DNA from: Undaria pinnatifida | Lineage: Eukaryota; Sar; Phaeophyceae; Laminariales; Alariaceae | DNA length: 64,000 nucleotides | Assembly (NCBI GenBank): GCA_012845835.1 | Contig: JABAKD010000018.1 | Location: 3,230,229 to 3,294,228 of the forward strand | Direction: 5' to 3' | In this document: one piece after another, positions 10,656 through 21,249 of the stretch | Position numbering within the stretch: the first letter of the stretch is position 1 | How the letters are laid out: the number at the start of each line of letters is the position of its first letter | Made by a program: the position numbers and the translations under genes | The notes under the pieces: generated by a model | The model's input: only the letters and a program-made list of their open reading frames with translations | Told to the model about the DNA's origin: nothing | Database searches by the model: none

Positions 10656-12984
10656 TCCAGTGGGCACACTGTTGAGGCTGCAGGATTGGTGCAATGCTAT
10701 GCGTGGTTGCCCGGTGAGGGGGACAAATCAGGAGCAACAGAAGGCCGTGTTCAATCACATTGCGGCATGCGACGGGTGTATACTGTGCTTCCTCTGCTGC
10801 TCTTGACGATCGATTGGTGAGTCAGCGCAAGTATGGGCTTGAGGTGCTCCTCAAAATTCGCTTGCTCGTTGGGAATTCCAACGATATCAGTGGATTGGGG
10901 TGGAGGTGTACATACCTCCGGCTACATTGCAGTTCACCAGTGTGCATCGTATCTTATCCCTCGGAGGGAACCTCGGTACATGTGCCCGGGTTGGGCCAGG
11001 GTGTGTAATAGCCGGAAATCAGCGATTAACTAGACAAATACGGCAGGAGATGTTTGCAACGCTCCGGCCAGATGACACTGCTACTCTTTACATTATTGGC
11101 GGACAACCTTGCAGACTTCCTGTAGTTGGCGGCATTTGACCGATAATTTTACCTACATCTCTACACTACATGTTCTAGAATTATTTTCCATCTCCACAAC
11201 ACCATCATTGAACTCAGCCGTGCACTATCGACGCAGCAGTAGCAGTACGTTTTCCCAATGGGACACTCTTTGTATTGCGACCGCCGACACTTTGATCACG
11301 ATATATCTGTGGCCGCTGAACTATTTTTGCATCCGCTGAAACAGTGCGCTTCCATCAAATGGTTTCGCCCAATGCATCGGCCTGGTACGTTTGGTACGTA
11401 GGTGGTTTCAGCCCTACCGCCTCGCTTTGCTTGCACAAACGTTCATATTCTGGCCCGCTTAGAGTTGTGGAACTCTCCGCGCTCCGTCACGAAAAACAAA
11501 CATTGCCGTATAGGTCCACGGACCATCTGGATCGACAGCTGCCCTACGTGCGAGCGTGCCACTCGTGTCGAGCCCCGGCTTGTGGTGCCACGGTCCCGCG
11601 GTGTCCGTAGTAGCAGCAACCTGAGGTATTCGTTCCCACTGGGTGACATCAATCCTGACCATGGCCGACGGGAGGTGTACACCGTGGGCAAGACAGCCAG
11701 GTGAGAATATACGTACTGTCCTCTGCAGTCGTGATGATTGCCACAACAGGGGCAGGACGTTATGGCCAAAATAATTTCTCATTGTCGGGGCGGGGCCCCT
11801 CAACTGCCAAACTGCCCGGTACCGCTGTCTCAAATACAGTAATCGATTTATGCCTAGGCCGTAGCATTGACCTTTAGCTGGGGTTACTTGACTTTCAGCT
11901 GGCGAGATACAGATGCCCCTCAAGTAACGAAACGAGCGTCGGAAACGTTTGGCCAAGCACCTACTGCTTCTGAAGGTCTTTACTTGAGGAGTCACATATG
12001 TCACCCGACAACCGAAGTATCTAAGATATGCTAACCTGCCCTAAGCCGGGTGCACGATCCCATGAAATCTGTTGTGTTTCTAACACATAGCGAAATGAAC
12101 ACGTGTCAGATCCAGTTTGTTTTGTTAGCACCTGCGCAGAGGAGCTATGAAAAACAGGTGGGGCTAAGCGTCCAACCTCTACCGCAGCGCGACCCAGACG
12201 ATAGCGTTTGGTTGGGACCGTTACAAAGCCGTATGGGAGGTGTTGAGCGTGTCGGGTTGAATAAAACAGGCCTCCACAATGACGTGCAAGAACAATAATC
12301 CCGGAGTATAGGTATCGGTAAACGTTCTGCCTACATCTGGACGATGGATTCCGCAGCTGCAGCAGTCGCTAGATTCGTGATACGGTAGGAATGCGCCAAT
12401 TTGTCTTGCGAAGCTCCATATCTGAAGAGCTCTACACTTCAACAAACCTGAGTCCGAGAATAGATATATCTATCCGATGAACAATCCAATGGTCGAGGTA
12501 AGCAACGAATACTATTGTAAGCACCTCTGGAGTTTCAACGATACTAGGTAGCTCCTCAATATTGAGGCCGCATCAATCGAATTATAATGATAAATAAGGA
12601 TACCCTCATCGTAGCACGCGTCATTCCGTCAACTCACGAACTGGAGGAGGTGGACTTACAAATAATCGGATACCCCTACTTGCCTACAACAATTTTCGCG
12701 TCGAGTTGAAATTCGTGGACGTCATTATGGCCGGTTGTCCCTTACCCCTGGAAACACGAGCGATCAATGCTACCATGCGGGGTGTACATATCAACCTCTT
12801 TTTCTCACCGTGCCAGGGATACTCGTGCAACTGTCGACTATGTTTATTTGTACATCGTAAGCGTTTGTTTTGGTTCGTGGTACTCGTCAATATGGAAACA
12901 TTTGTTCTGAGCTCGTCGAGGAAGTGGCGTACAAACACATTGGCTCTAGTGGCCTAACCGAGATAGTGATTATAGGGCTACACC
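10656..12984. other. No gene recognised
   Basis: A 181-codon minus frame (11459-12004) and overlapping 100-codon plus frames coexist, so at most one can be real; none shows a known domain. A plus-strand CAG|GTGAGA at 11699-11705 looks like a splice donor, but the nearest good acceptor would leave an intron of only about 28 bp, so no gene model follows. A fragment of dispersed repeat N ends near 12627. Confidence 0.35.
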
Positions 12985-13244
12985 GACGAAGGCTGCGGTA
13001 AAGGCGTTCCCCCCGTGTTCACTACCCAGCGAAGGCCAAGCAAGGCACGCCCTCTGAACTCACTCAAAACGGGCGTCTTGTTTAGTTGGCGAACTATATT
13101 AATAAAACATTCCAATGCGGCATCACATTTCCAAACACGGAGTTACTTAAGATTTCCATTAGCTACAATAGCTACCCGCTTGAGACCGTTAACGTGAACC
13201 CTCTACCGTACGTTTCTTCCCCCCGCCCTTACCGTTGCTCGGAT
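12985..13244. mobile_element. MITE family M, copy 7 (old)
   Basis: The left end GAAGGCTGCGGTAAAGGCGT followed by CCCCCCGTGTTCACTACC aligns with the left ends of copies 1 and 2. The right end (CCCTTACCGTTGC) is a diverged terminal repeat. CACC flanks the element on both sides (12981-12984 and 13245-13248), consistent with the 4-bp target-site duplication of the family. The subterminal palindromes are eroded, so this copy is less certain. Confidence 0.55.
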
Positions 13245-13339
13245 CACCTCGAGTCAGATATTTCCGACTTCTTTACAGTTGTTCCGTGCTGCTATTCATA
13301 TGTCTCACCCCTCTCGATGTCGTTCTGGACCACTCGGTG

Positions 13340-13500
13340 CGTCCGTTCACCCACAGGCAAGAACAGGCATGGAGGCCGCACGAGACAGGGGAGGAGAACG
13401 AGAGGCCCCCGAGGGTCCCGCGGGCCAATCGCGGCGAGTCTCTCCCAAGGCGCTCGACAGCACCACCCGCGCTGGGCCGTGTCACCGGCACGACCAGGTA
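13340..13500 (+). other. GC-rich island with basic open frames
   Basis: This stretch is clearly richer in G+C than its surroundings and encodes Arg/Gly/Pro-rich peptides in two plus-strand frames. Low-complexity composition prevents assignment. It could be part of a former exon or of a nucleocapsid-like segment, but no CCHC knuckle is visible. Confidence 0.25.
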
Positions 13501-15104
13501 ATGTGTTCGATGTCTTGCTCGAATGATGGGCAAGTCGAAAGAGGTCTATCTCTGGGAGTTCATGATGTCAGGACAAGCTTATTGTACAGGCTGAGTTCAA
13601 GTTAAAAGCCGGAAATTCTCTTCCTCAATAATGCCGCTCGCAATATCTAGTCAACGGGTGAATGTTTAGTATCATGTTGACCCCGATGACCGGTGGACAC
13701 GGGTGGCATGGCCAGGTTTCTATAACGGCGTTGGGCTGTCTATATACAGGAGAGAAACTCCTAGCGACCAATGACAGGCCTTCAATTTTTTCGATAAAGT
13801 TCAAGATTTTTCCACGCGGGGGCGAAAAACAAAATGCGCCGCACTTTTGTACGAACCAGTTGCAGGTACGCACCATTCATACCCAATGGGTACGGTTCCA
13901 ACAAAATGACGGTTACGGCTGTTGAATCTCAAGGTATCCAAAACAAAGATACCGAATCCGAAACCACACACGGTTAGGAAATACCGTATTCCACATACCA
14001 TACTGAAAACAAGTGGTACTCATAGGCATATTTGTAGAATGTTTAGCGAAATAATCGAAAATTCAACCTGCGTATGTTCAGCATTAAGCGAAAGATAGCG
14101 AAAATACGGGATCCTTTACCAAACCAAGAAATACTCTGGTATAAATTAATGTATATTACTCATCGTTAAACGCAAAGTCCATGGTCCACGCCGTTTATGA
14201 GAGATCGACCGCGACAGTGTGCACACGTGTTCTACCTGCCCATCCCGAAGCCTGACCTTCGAGTGGTTTTGTTTTTTTAAAGCCAAAAATATTTGGCCTA
14301 ACGTGGTTCAATTTTGCCAAGAAACTCTCAACTGACCAAAAGTCAGGCGAAGAGCTATCAAAAACGGAGATCGCTAGCTGAGGCCTTCGAAACGCCACAA
14401 GGAAGATGTGTGCAAATTTCACGGCCTGAGTAGAAAAAAAACGGCATTGATATTCGCCGGGGAATGCAATTCTGGCTTGTAACGTGAACCAGCCTGTATA
14501 TATTTTTCTACGTGAAGGTCAATACCACTTAGCGTGCATCATTCAGCCGTATTCAAGGAACCGACGGCGTCAAAATGATAGGGCTTCCTTTCCATCGTCG
14601 CGTGCCCGAACATTTATGTCCCGCCAGTGACTACTGGTCTGCTATCTAAGGCGATTTGTTGACACTGTCATCATATTCAACCATTTTATGTGCAGTAAAA
14701 TGTCCAATATATCGACGACAGTGGTACAGCACCCTCCAAATGCCAATCGCGGGGCTGACCGTGACCAATGATTGTTCAGAAGAGGCGTCACCACCAATGA
14801 ATCTATAAGCAAATCAATCACCACGCGTCACACATCCAGTTTTGCATGCAACTTTCCGCAACCCACACCACAGACGAAATGTGTATTACAGCACAGCAGC
14901 GACCCCGTACAACGGCAGCAGCAACCCCGGACATGCTCTGTCCACACAAAGCCTTGGTGATGAACCGGCAGCCGTGGTTGAGGCATGTACTATCAGCGTC
15001 CTACGCAGAAACTCCAAGTCTGAAAAGCTAGAGTATCGAAAGTCAGAAGAAAACGGAAATTCAACAACTCAGAAACCGAGACCCCTGCCCAAACCATAAT
15101 AATA
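13501..15104. other. No recognisable feature
   Basis: AT-richer sequence with short open frames on both strands. If the retroelement relic to the right were intact its reverse transcriptase should lie here on the minus strand, but no RT motif (such as YxDD) is visible, so the element is truncated or decayed beyond recognition. Confidence 0.4.
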
Positions 15105-17021
15105 TCAGTAACGCAGCCCATACTGCTGTACGAGCGCCCGCTTCCGCTCCGTTTTCAGCCGAAGCACCTTGAGCTCTTTCGGAACGTGGCCAGTGCGCGA
15201 AAACGCGCGACATCGGCTACCAGGTACTCCTCGTCTCCTCCAGTCCTTCCCAGGCCACCTCGACGCCGATCTTCGTCGCCACCGAGCGGCAGTCGCCACA
15301 AGACCCTGTCTCATTTCACGGCGAGCGATTACGCTCTGGTGGGGCTTCGTCCGCACCGCCTTTGCACCTGGCTGAAATTGCACTTTCATGGGCTTCACGC
15401 TCGCCGGTGGTTTGCCCACAAACGCCCGACGGAACACGCTAAGATATGTGAGAACATCGACATCGTGCAGCATCTTGGCACATTCCGGCGGCAAGCCATA
15501 GTCAACAGCGTCGTCCACCGTTGTATCTAATGCACCCTTACGATCCTACATCCTTACCACGGAATGCTCGAACATCATGGAGCAGCCTTAGTGTGACATC
15601 ATCGTCCACAGCGCCTGGCGCCCTGCACGAACGCTGTGACAGCCATCGCCGCTCGTATTCAGTACCAGCGCTGAGCCTAACCACAACACGAACTGTAAGC
15701 TGCACTCCAGCGCCCTATAGACGCCCGTGGGCCTTCAGTACAGATACTTTGAGCTGCGCCATGACGTCGATGCCGAGTTTCTGGCTCAGGATCATCTGCC
15801 CGATGATAACCACATCGACTCCCCCAGGGACCATGAGAAACGGCATGATAAACCGGACTGGTCCCCATGGAGATTCTATCGTTCAGTGGAGAAGACACGG
15901 TCGCGTTTCAATATCACATTCCTGGCACGACGACGCCACCACAACGCGCGTTCCCAACAAACGCCTGCGTTACCGCGGTTTGCGTCATACCCGCTGTTCC
16001 TGCAGGGTCTGCACCAGCTCCTTCAATATTGCTCTAGTTCCTGAACCAAACCCAGGAGATAACTTCGACCTCAGCAGCCGCGGAAGCACCGGAAACAGCA
16101 AGACGCACCGTGAAATGCTGAGTCAGCGCCACCAGATGCGGTTGGGTGACCACCGTATCCACGCTCGTATCACGACATCCGCCCGATCGCAATACCGAGA
16201 CGCTCGCGTAGCAAATGGTGCCGGAATCTCCACGACACTACTGCGACGCGGGTGCCGGTGGCGCCACGGGACCGGAGCGCACGGCTGATTCTGCATTCTG
16301 TGGCTCAGCGCTCTGGGAAACATGGTGCTTCACCGTCTCGGTGCGCCCGGTATCTACTGGCACCACTTTTCCCCTCGGCACAGTCAACCCGCGGTAGGGT
16401 GGGGAAATTTCTGACCTCCTACCACGAGGGATTCAACATCGCACCCAAAACGTGACTTCGAAGGACCTCGTTCGCGCAATCCGACCAACACTTCTAGACG
16501 CTAGTCCCAAAACGCACGCACTCATTAAAGTATCAGACTAACCGGTAGTTCCCCACTCGAGGAACTCAACCGGCCAGAAACGTTTGGCTGAGACGTGCAA
16601 CCTCTGCCGTCGGATGACTCGGAACGCGAATGCACACATCGTCATCATCATTCTGCATAAACGCTTCAAGAGCATCAGGGTCCGTCTTCGTAACCACCGT
16701 GTTTGAGGCGGTGTTGTACCCAATAGTTCGAGGGGTGACAGACGCAGGGGCCGTCCCAGTGGTCTTGATCTGGGTATGCTAAACGGGACCGCTTGTGGAC
16801 AACTGCTGCTCCTGCTTGGTGGGGGTCTGTCTGGACTCTGGCCATTGCTACATTTCTCCGCCTAACTCTGTTGGCTCTGGGGGTAGTACAGCTGCTTGTG
16901 ACATTGCTTACCAAAACGTACAATCGTTGTTGTCGTACTAGCGGTTCCGCTCTGCTTTCAAACCAGCGACCTTGGCAGTCTCGCGTGAGTCGTGCTCGTC
17001 AGCAGCGCTTCTTTTCGGCAT
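15105..17021 (-). mobile_element. Ty3/gypsy-like retrotransposon relic: gag, protease, RT linker
   Basis: Reading leftward on the minus strand, pieces appear in the canonical order. A putative gag start (MPKRSAADEHDSRETAK) is at 17021. A Gln/Thr-rich gag C-terminal segment ending LEAFMQNDDDDVCIRVPSH lies in 16850-16558. A protease-like frame in 16395-15905 contains SGGCRDTSVDTVVTQPHL, followed in 15867-15715 by GQMILSQKLGIDVMAQL, the loop after the protease active site. The protease-RT linker GKPPASVKPMKVQFQPGAK lies in 15518-15105. That linker is highly characteristic of Ty3/gypsy Pol. Frames are broken by stops (several TAG) and indels, and RT, RNase H, integrase and LTRs are not seen. The forward 255-codon frame at 15521-16288 is an antisense shadow. 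The element is dead and old. Confidence 0.75.
15350..15518 (-). pseudogene. Pol fragment: protease-reverse transcriptase linker
   Basis: The peptide starts MDDAVDYGLPPECAKMLHDV, continues through FRRAFVGKPP and reaches VKPMKVQFQPGAKAVRTKP. In Ty3/gypsy Pol the stretch before the reverse transcriptase has the same plan: an amphipathic segment, F-R, D/K-PP-x-x-V-x-PM-x-V-x-L-x-PGA-x-P-V. After Lys-Pro the frame shifts and the reverse transcriptase fingers cannot be followed. It is the single best piece of evidence for the retroelement relic containing it. Confidence 0.75.
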
Positions 17022-18359
17022 GGTCCCTGAACCAGCCACCGACCAAGCATTACGCTGCTTTGCCGTTTGCCAGGGTGCATCTTCTATGCCCTCAATTCCA
17101 ACTTAGTCCCGTTGCTTCTTGACAATAACATTGAACAGTGCGTCATGATAATGTATTTCGAGATCGAATCGCATCTTCTTCTCCACCCTGCGCGAAACTC
17201 GAGTGGGTCGATTCCCGCCGCTCTTGCCTCAAGCAGCAACTTGCCATGCTTCGGCTTTTACTGCCGACCGTCGGGCTTCACCACCCCCGTGAGCCCGCTG
17301 TCAACAAGATGTTTCCGCAGGGCACGGTTTTGTGTGAAAACCCTGCCATCCACCGGCACGCTCGCATCCATCTTGTGGACCCGGTGGTACCAGCTCCGAG
17401 GACTACCCCTCGTAGGCTTGGAGTGCATTTGTCAACAATGCAATAGCTCGTTCGCTAGTTTATTCACGGAGAAGTGCCATGCCATCGGCCATGGACTTTA
17501 TCGTCTATCTCTTAAGAATCACTAGAAACGCAAACAGGGAAAGTGCAACTCCTGCCACTCGTATCCAACAACCGTTCTATGTACGGTAAAATGCTCAATG
17601 ATACGACCGCAACCGTACATATTGACGACACTAAAAAATATCCACTAGCCCGAGAGCTACAGTATTTTATAGTATGTGTGCGGTATTGCGTAAACATGCA
17701 GACCACCCGGTCTAACCGAGGAGAAGATGCATTGAATCGGCGGCATCTGCCTGTGGCACATGGCTGGCCAGAGAGAGGAAGATGCCGGATGTCTTTTGAT
17801 TCTTTCAGACTATCTGTTACATCACCATCTCGTACAAGACGCCTATTTAGCAGGTTTCATCTGCAGCACAGCCACGCTACGCGCTCGGGCCTTTTTTCCG
17901 TCTAGTGCGGTACCGCAACTGAAGAACTGCGCCAATACCGTTCGAATCTCACATATTACTTGCCGAGCGGATGAGTTCGTTAATCGGATTGGGCGTAACC
18001 TGGATCACCAAATTGTGCGTATGGTAATCTATAGAGGTACTCACGTAAGTACCCTGGAAGATAGTCTACACCCTGCCTAACGTAGCATGGCTCTCCTCGT
18101 GGAGGATTGGTTCACTTACGACACCACCGTTCCACTATTTGTTTTTTTCTCACACTTTTACTTTCCAGTTTCTGGACAAGTCGTGGTCACAGGTGTCGTC
18201 CCTTCTCCCCCCCGGTTCTTGCCTTCAATTTGTATCGCGCATAGGGTTCAGCAATCCCACTGCTCGTCGATTTTTCATCGAGTGTTGCTAACCCACGCTC
18301 TCGCACTTTCCAAGTTAATTTGTGAACACGAAAAAGCCCCCTCGAATTTATACGAGTAT
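17022..18359. other. No recognisable feature
   Basis: A 152-codon plus frame (17067-17525) and others show no domain. If the gypsy relic had a 5' LTR it should lie here, but no matching direct repeat is seen on the other side of the relic by eye. Confidence 0.35.
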
Positions 18360-18432
18360 GAACTCGGCGGGGCTTGAACTCACGAAAGTGATTTATACCA
18401 GGCTCGAGGATAACCTGATACGCCACCGGGGC
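18360..18432 (-). other. tRNA-like pol III promoter boxes (SINE head or tRNA relic)
   Basis: The minus strand has an A-box-like TGGCGTATCAGG (18425-18414) and a B-box-like GTTCAAGCC (18379-18371) whose starts are 46 bases apart, the spacing expected inside a tRNA gene. A CTGGTAT loop sits where an anticodon loop would be, and four of five T-stem pairs form. The acceptor ends do not pair (three of seven) and the anticodon stem is poor, so it is not a functional tRNA. A tRNA-derived SINE head or a tRNA pseudogene are the likeliest readings. Confidence 0.3.
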
Positions 18433-19800
18433 GACCACTACACTATATCGAGTCTACACCAGAAAATGCTGCATTCGTAAGAATAATGCGACTATGGCCA
18501 CCACCACCTGTGCATTCGAGAGCCGAATACAGCTTGCTAATGTCGGCATGCGTATGGATTTAGAGAGGGGTCGAATAAAGCAGGTGCTGAAGCTCATGAG
18601 TAAGGCAGCAATCATTTGATGAAACATCCCCTACGGGGTGCCCCTGCATGTCCTTGGCCTTCTAACCAAATTAATTTAAGTAGTAATGCACGCCCAATTC
18701 GGTCAGCAACGCCATGTCCTACGCATAGAAGATTTACCGTTGAATAACACAAATGGGTTTCAGACAAGACGGGGACGTCCTCACTTGAGGAGCCTCGTCG
18801 GCTATACCAGGCACTTTTTTAGGCTAAACGTATTGGTCTTATTGTAGTAAGTGCCTAGGAACCGGGACATAACTGTTCAAGACCCAACACTCCAATTTTA
18901 TCGTGGCTGCCATTATTATTCCAGATTTCTGAGCAGCCTCAATGATGGTCACGTTGTTTTGTACGGCTCTAACGTCCAAACCTGTGTGCTGCCATTTTGC
19001 TCCCGACGACCAACCTTCGCCGCGTTGAACGATGCTCTTATCAGGCGCGTATTTGGTTCGGACGTGGCGAAGGGGCTGTTCGCAGAGGGGCGCCAAGGCA
19101 ACCTGCACAGGGAAGCAAATAATCCATTTGTCAAGACAGAGGTGACGCACAAACCTCCTCTTAGAGTTTCGAGCTCAAACGCCAACCCGCAACCACGGTA
19201 CATAGCAAGCGGCGCCAACGAGTTTATCCGGTAGCTATACTGTACGAGGGGCGCCGAGCGCACGGGAGTGTAAGCTTTATGCTAATTCAAAGCGACAAGC
19301 GCCCCCTACAAAGGTTTAGGGATCGCCAGCTTTACCTGAACAAGGTTCCCCTATTTCACGGAGATAATGGTCTCGATAAACGAGTGCGCATAAATTCTTT
19401 TAAGAGGATTGCACGAAAGACATAGTCGTTTGAGGTGTAGTAGGTTGCCCACAAACCCCGTTATTTGTAGGGCTGTGGGACGATTCTGATTGCACAAGCG
19501 AACCGGTTCGTGTCGAGTATATGGATCCAGTCTATCATCACGTGCTGGGACCAGAGCGAGTAATATGTACCTACCTTCCACCGAGCGCCGTAAGAGTCGG
19601 GGTTGCTATGGAGCACGTACATTGGTGCCCGCGGACGATTTGGTGATATCTAGATGTCCGAAGGCGTCTGGATTGTATTTCAGCTAGTTACATACCTTCA
19701 AAATCAGTGCTGACCAACTAGGTCTATGCGGTAAGCCCGGATTAGATATTTTCTTGCCTCGTTGCGTTGATAGCTTTTACCGGCATTCGATAATATTTCT
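18433..19800. other. No recognisable feature
   Basis: A 127-codon plus frame (18851-19234) and a 103-codon minus frame (18839-19150) overlap; neither contains a known motif. Confidence 0.4.
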
Positions 19801-19809
19801 ACAAAACGC

Positions 19810-20620
19810 CAACACCCTTAGACAGAGGTAGCGCGAAACCAACCAGGTTTCGCCATGTGGCATTGACATGAGTTCACCACACTCGCCACCTCCCCAAGGG
19901 ACTACGGTTCTTTGACGAAGGTAGTTCCAACATAACTATATACTACAATTTGGCGCTGACCCAAGTGAAGCAGATCCGCCCTTTCTAACAGGTGCTGTTG
20001 CCTTTTGAAGGGCGTAGCGAAAACCAAAAAATGTTTTCGAAATGACGTTGACACAAAACTACCTCTACAGCTCCTAAAAGGCGCAGTTTCCGTTTGACGC
20101 CGGTAGCGCAAATTAGGCGTAATATTGCCAAGTGACACTGATACGATTGAACTACACCAAACAAGTATAATGCACACTGCGGTTTTTTGCTGGACCAAGG
20201 CTACGGTAGGGGGGGTACCCCCATTTTCACTGGTGTGTTTGAGCCACTCGCACGAGTAGCTCTGTACCCTACGGATAAAGATGGTTTAGGAACTTGGTTT
20301 GCCGCAGCTTAGATCACCTTTGCATTGCGGATTGATGTCGTCAATGTAAAACATAAAGAAAACGTAAGATTGCATAGGAACTAAGGGGTTACTCGCGCGA
20401 GTGACCCCTAGCCACTGAAATAAAAGGCCCAAAAAGGGACCCCCCTACCGTAGCCTGGGTCGCTGGGGGTACTTTTAGCTCATCTTTATTTCACCAAGTA
20501 TCGTCAACACAACTGAAGTAGACCCGTCACTTCTACCAAGCGCTACTGCCCTTTGGCGGGGATATCGATCGTGACGTTGACATAAACTTAATTACACCGG
20601 CCATGTATCTAATATTTTTG
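19810..20620. repeat. ~91-bp minisatellite array, split by a MITE
   Basis: Two anchors recur together. GGTAGCG-like words occur at 19826, 19917, 20009 and 20099 (spacing 91, 92, 90). TGACATG/TGACACA-like words occur at 19861, 19951, 20041 and 20131. After removing the MITE at 20193-20461 the series continues at 20501 and 20571. At least six diverged units are present. The array is non-coding. Confidence 0.75.
20193..20461 (+). mobile_element. MITE family M, copy 3 (fresh)
   Basis: The 269-bp element starts GACCAAGGCTACGGTAGGGG and ends CCCCTACCGTAGCCTGGGTC. It is flanked by a perfect 4-bp duplication GCTG (20189-20192 and 20462-20465). Inside each end are palindromes CACTCGCACGAGTA and TACTCGCGCGAGTG. 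It is nearly identical, in inverse orientation and with exactly the same length, to 42770-43038. It encodes nothing and would need a transposase in trans. It interrupts the 91-bp minisatellite, so it inserted after that array formed. Confidence 0.92.
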
Positions 20621-20642
20621 TCCATTGACGGGGGCAGAGAAA

Positions 20643-20882
20643 ACTCAACTACTCCAAGGCCCTCGGAGGAAGCTTCGGCGATGACGACGACAACACCCAC
20701 GGTTCGAGGGTTCGACGGTACTCGGCTGAAGAAACATCTCTGATGGCCATGACATCTCCGTCGTTTCTTGTTTGCGACACGGAGTCAGCGAATATTCCAC
20801 GGCCGTCGCCGACGTCATCGACGTCCTGGCCCTCCTCTGCTACCCCTTCGACAGCCTCCCCTGCGGTGGACGACGACGTCAC
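20643..20882 (-). CDS. Acidic low-complexity ORF, doubtful
   Basis: This is a 77-codon minus-strand frame in locally GC-rich sequence. The product is rich in Asp, Glu, Val, Gly and Ser (VEGVAEEGQDVDDVGDGRG) and has no known domain. The opposite strand is also open for 60-80 codons. GC content and third-position bias resemble coding DNA more than the flanks do, which is the only support. It could be a residual exon. Confidence 0.2.
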
Positions 20883-21249
20883 CCTCGGCTTTAGTACGGC
20901 TTATCCGTTTGGAGCATTTGCGGACGGCATGTGATAAGGCGCGTCTCGTTGCTGGACATGCGATATGGAAACATCCACCCGATTACTTGGCATGTAACGC
21001 GGTGCCCGATTCAACGTAGGGTCTACACGGAAGTGAAGCTCCAGTAGTCGTGTTCGACTAAACCCCAGTAGATTAGAAGACGGCAGGCATGTATGGTTAC
21101 CCCCCGTCATCCCCACGACGGTAGGTCCACAATGTGGACCAGCCAATGTGCTTTTGCGACAATAGTATAAATAGTTTGTCCGGAAACATGTGCCCCGTCC
21201 CAGTGAAAATGCGATGTATAGTCTATATATGTGTAGTTGGGTATCGATA

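Noticed and set aside
11402-11731. Plus-strand exon ending at a CAG|GTGAGA donor
   Set aside because: The nearest good acceptor would make a 28-bp intron and the peptide has no recognisable homology.
15521-16288. 255-codon plus-strand ORF
   Set aside because: It is antisense to the protease region of the minus-strand gypsy relic, whose peptide matches the expected family motifs.
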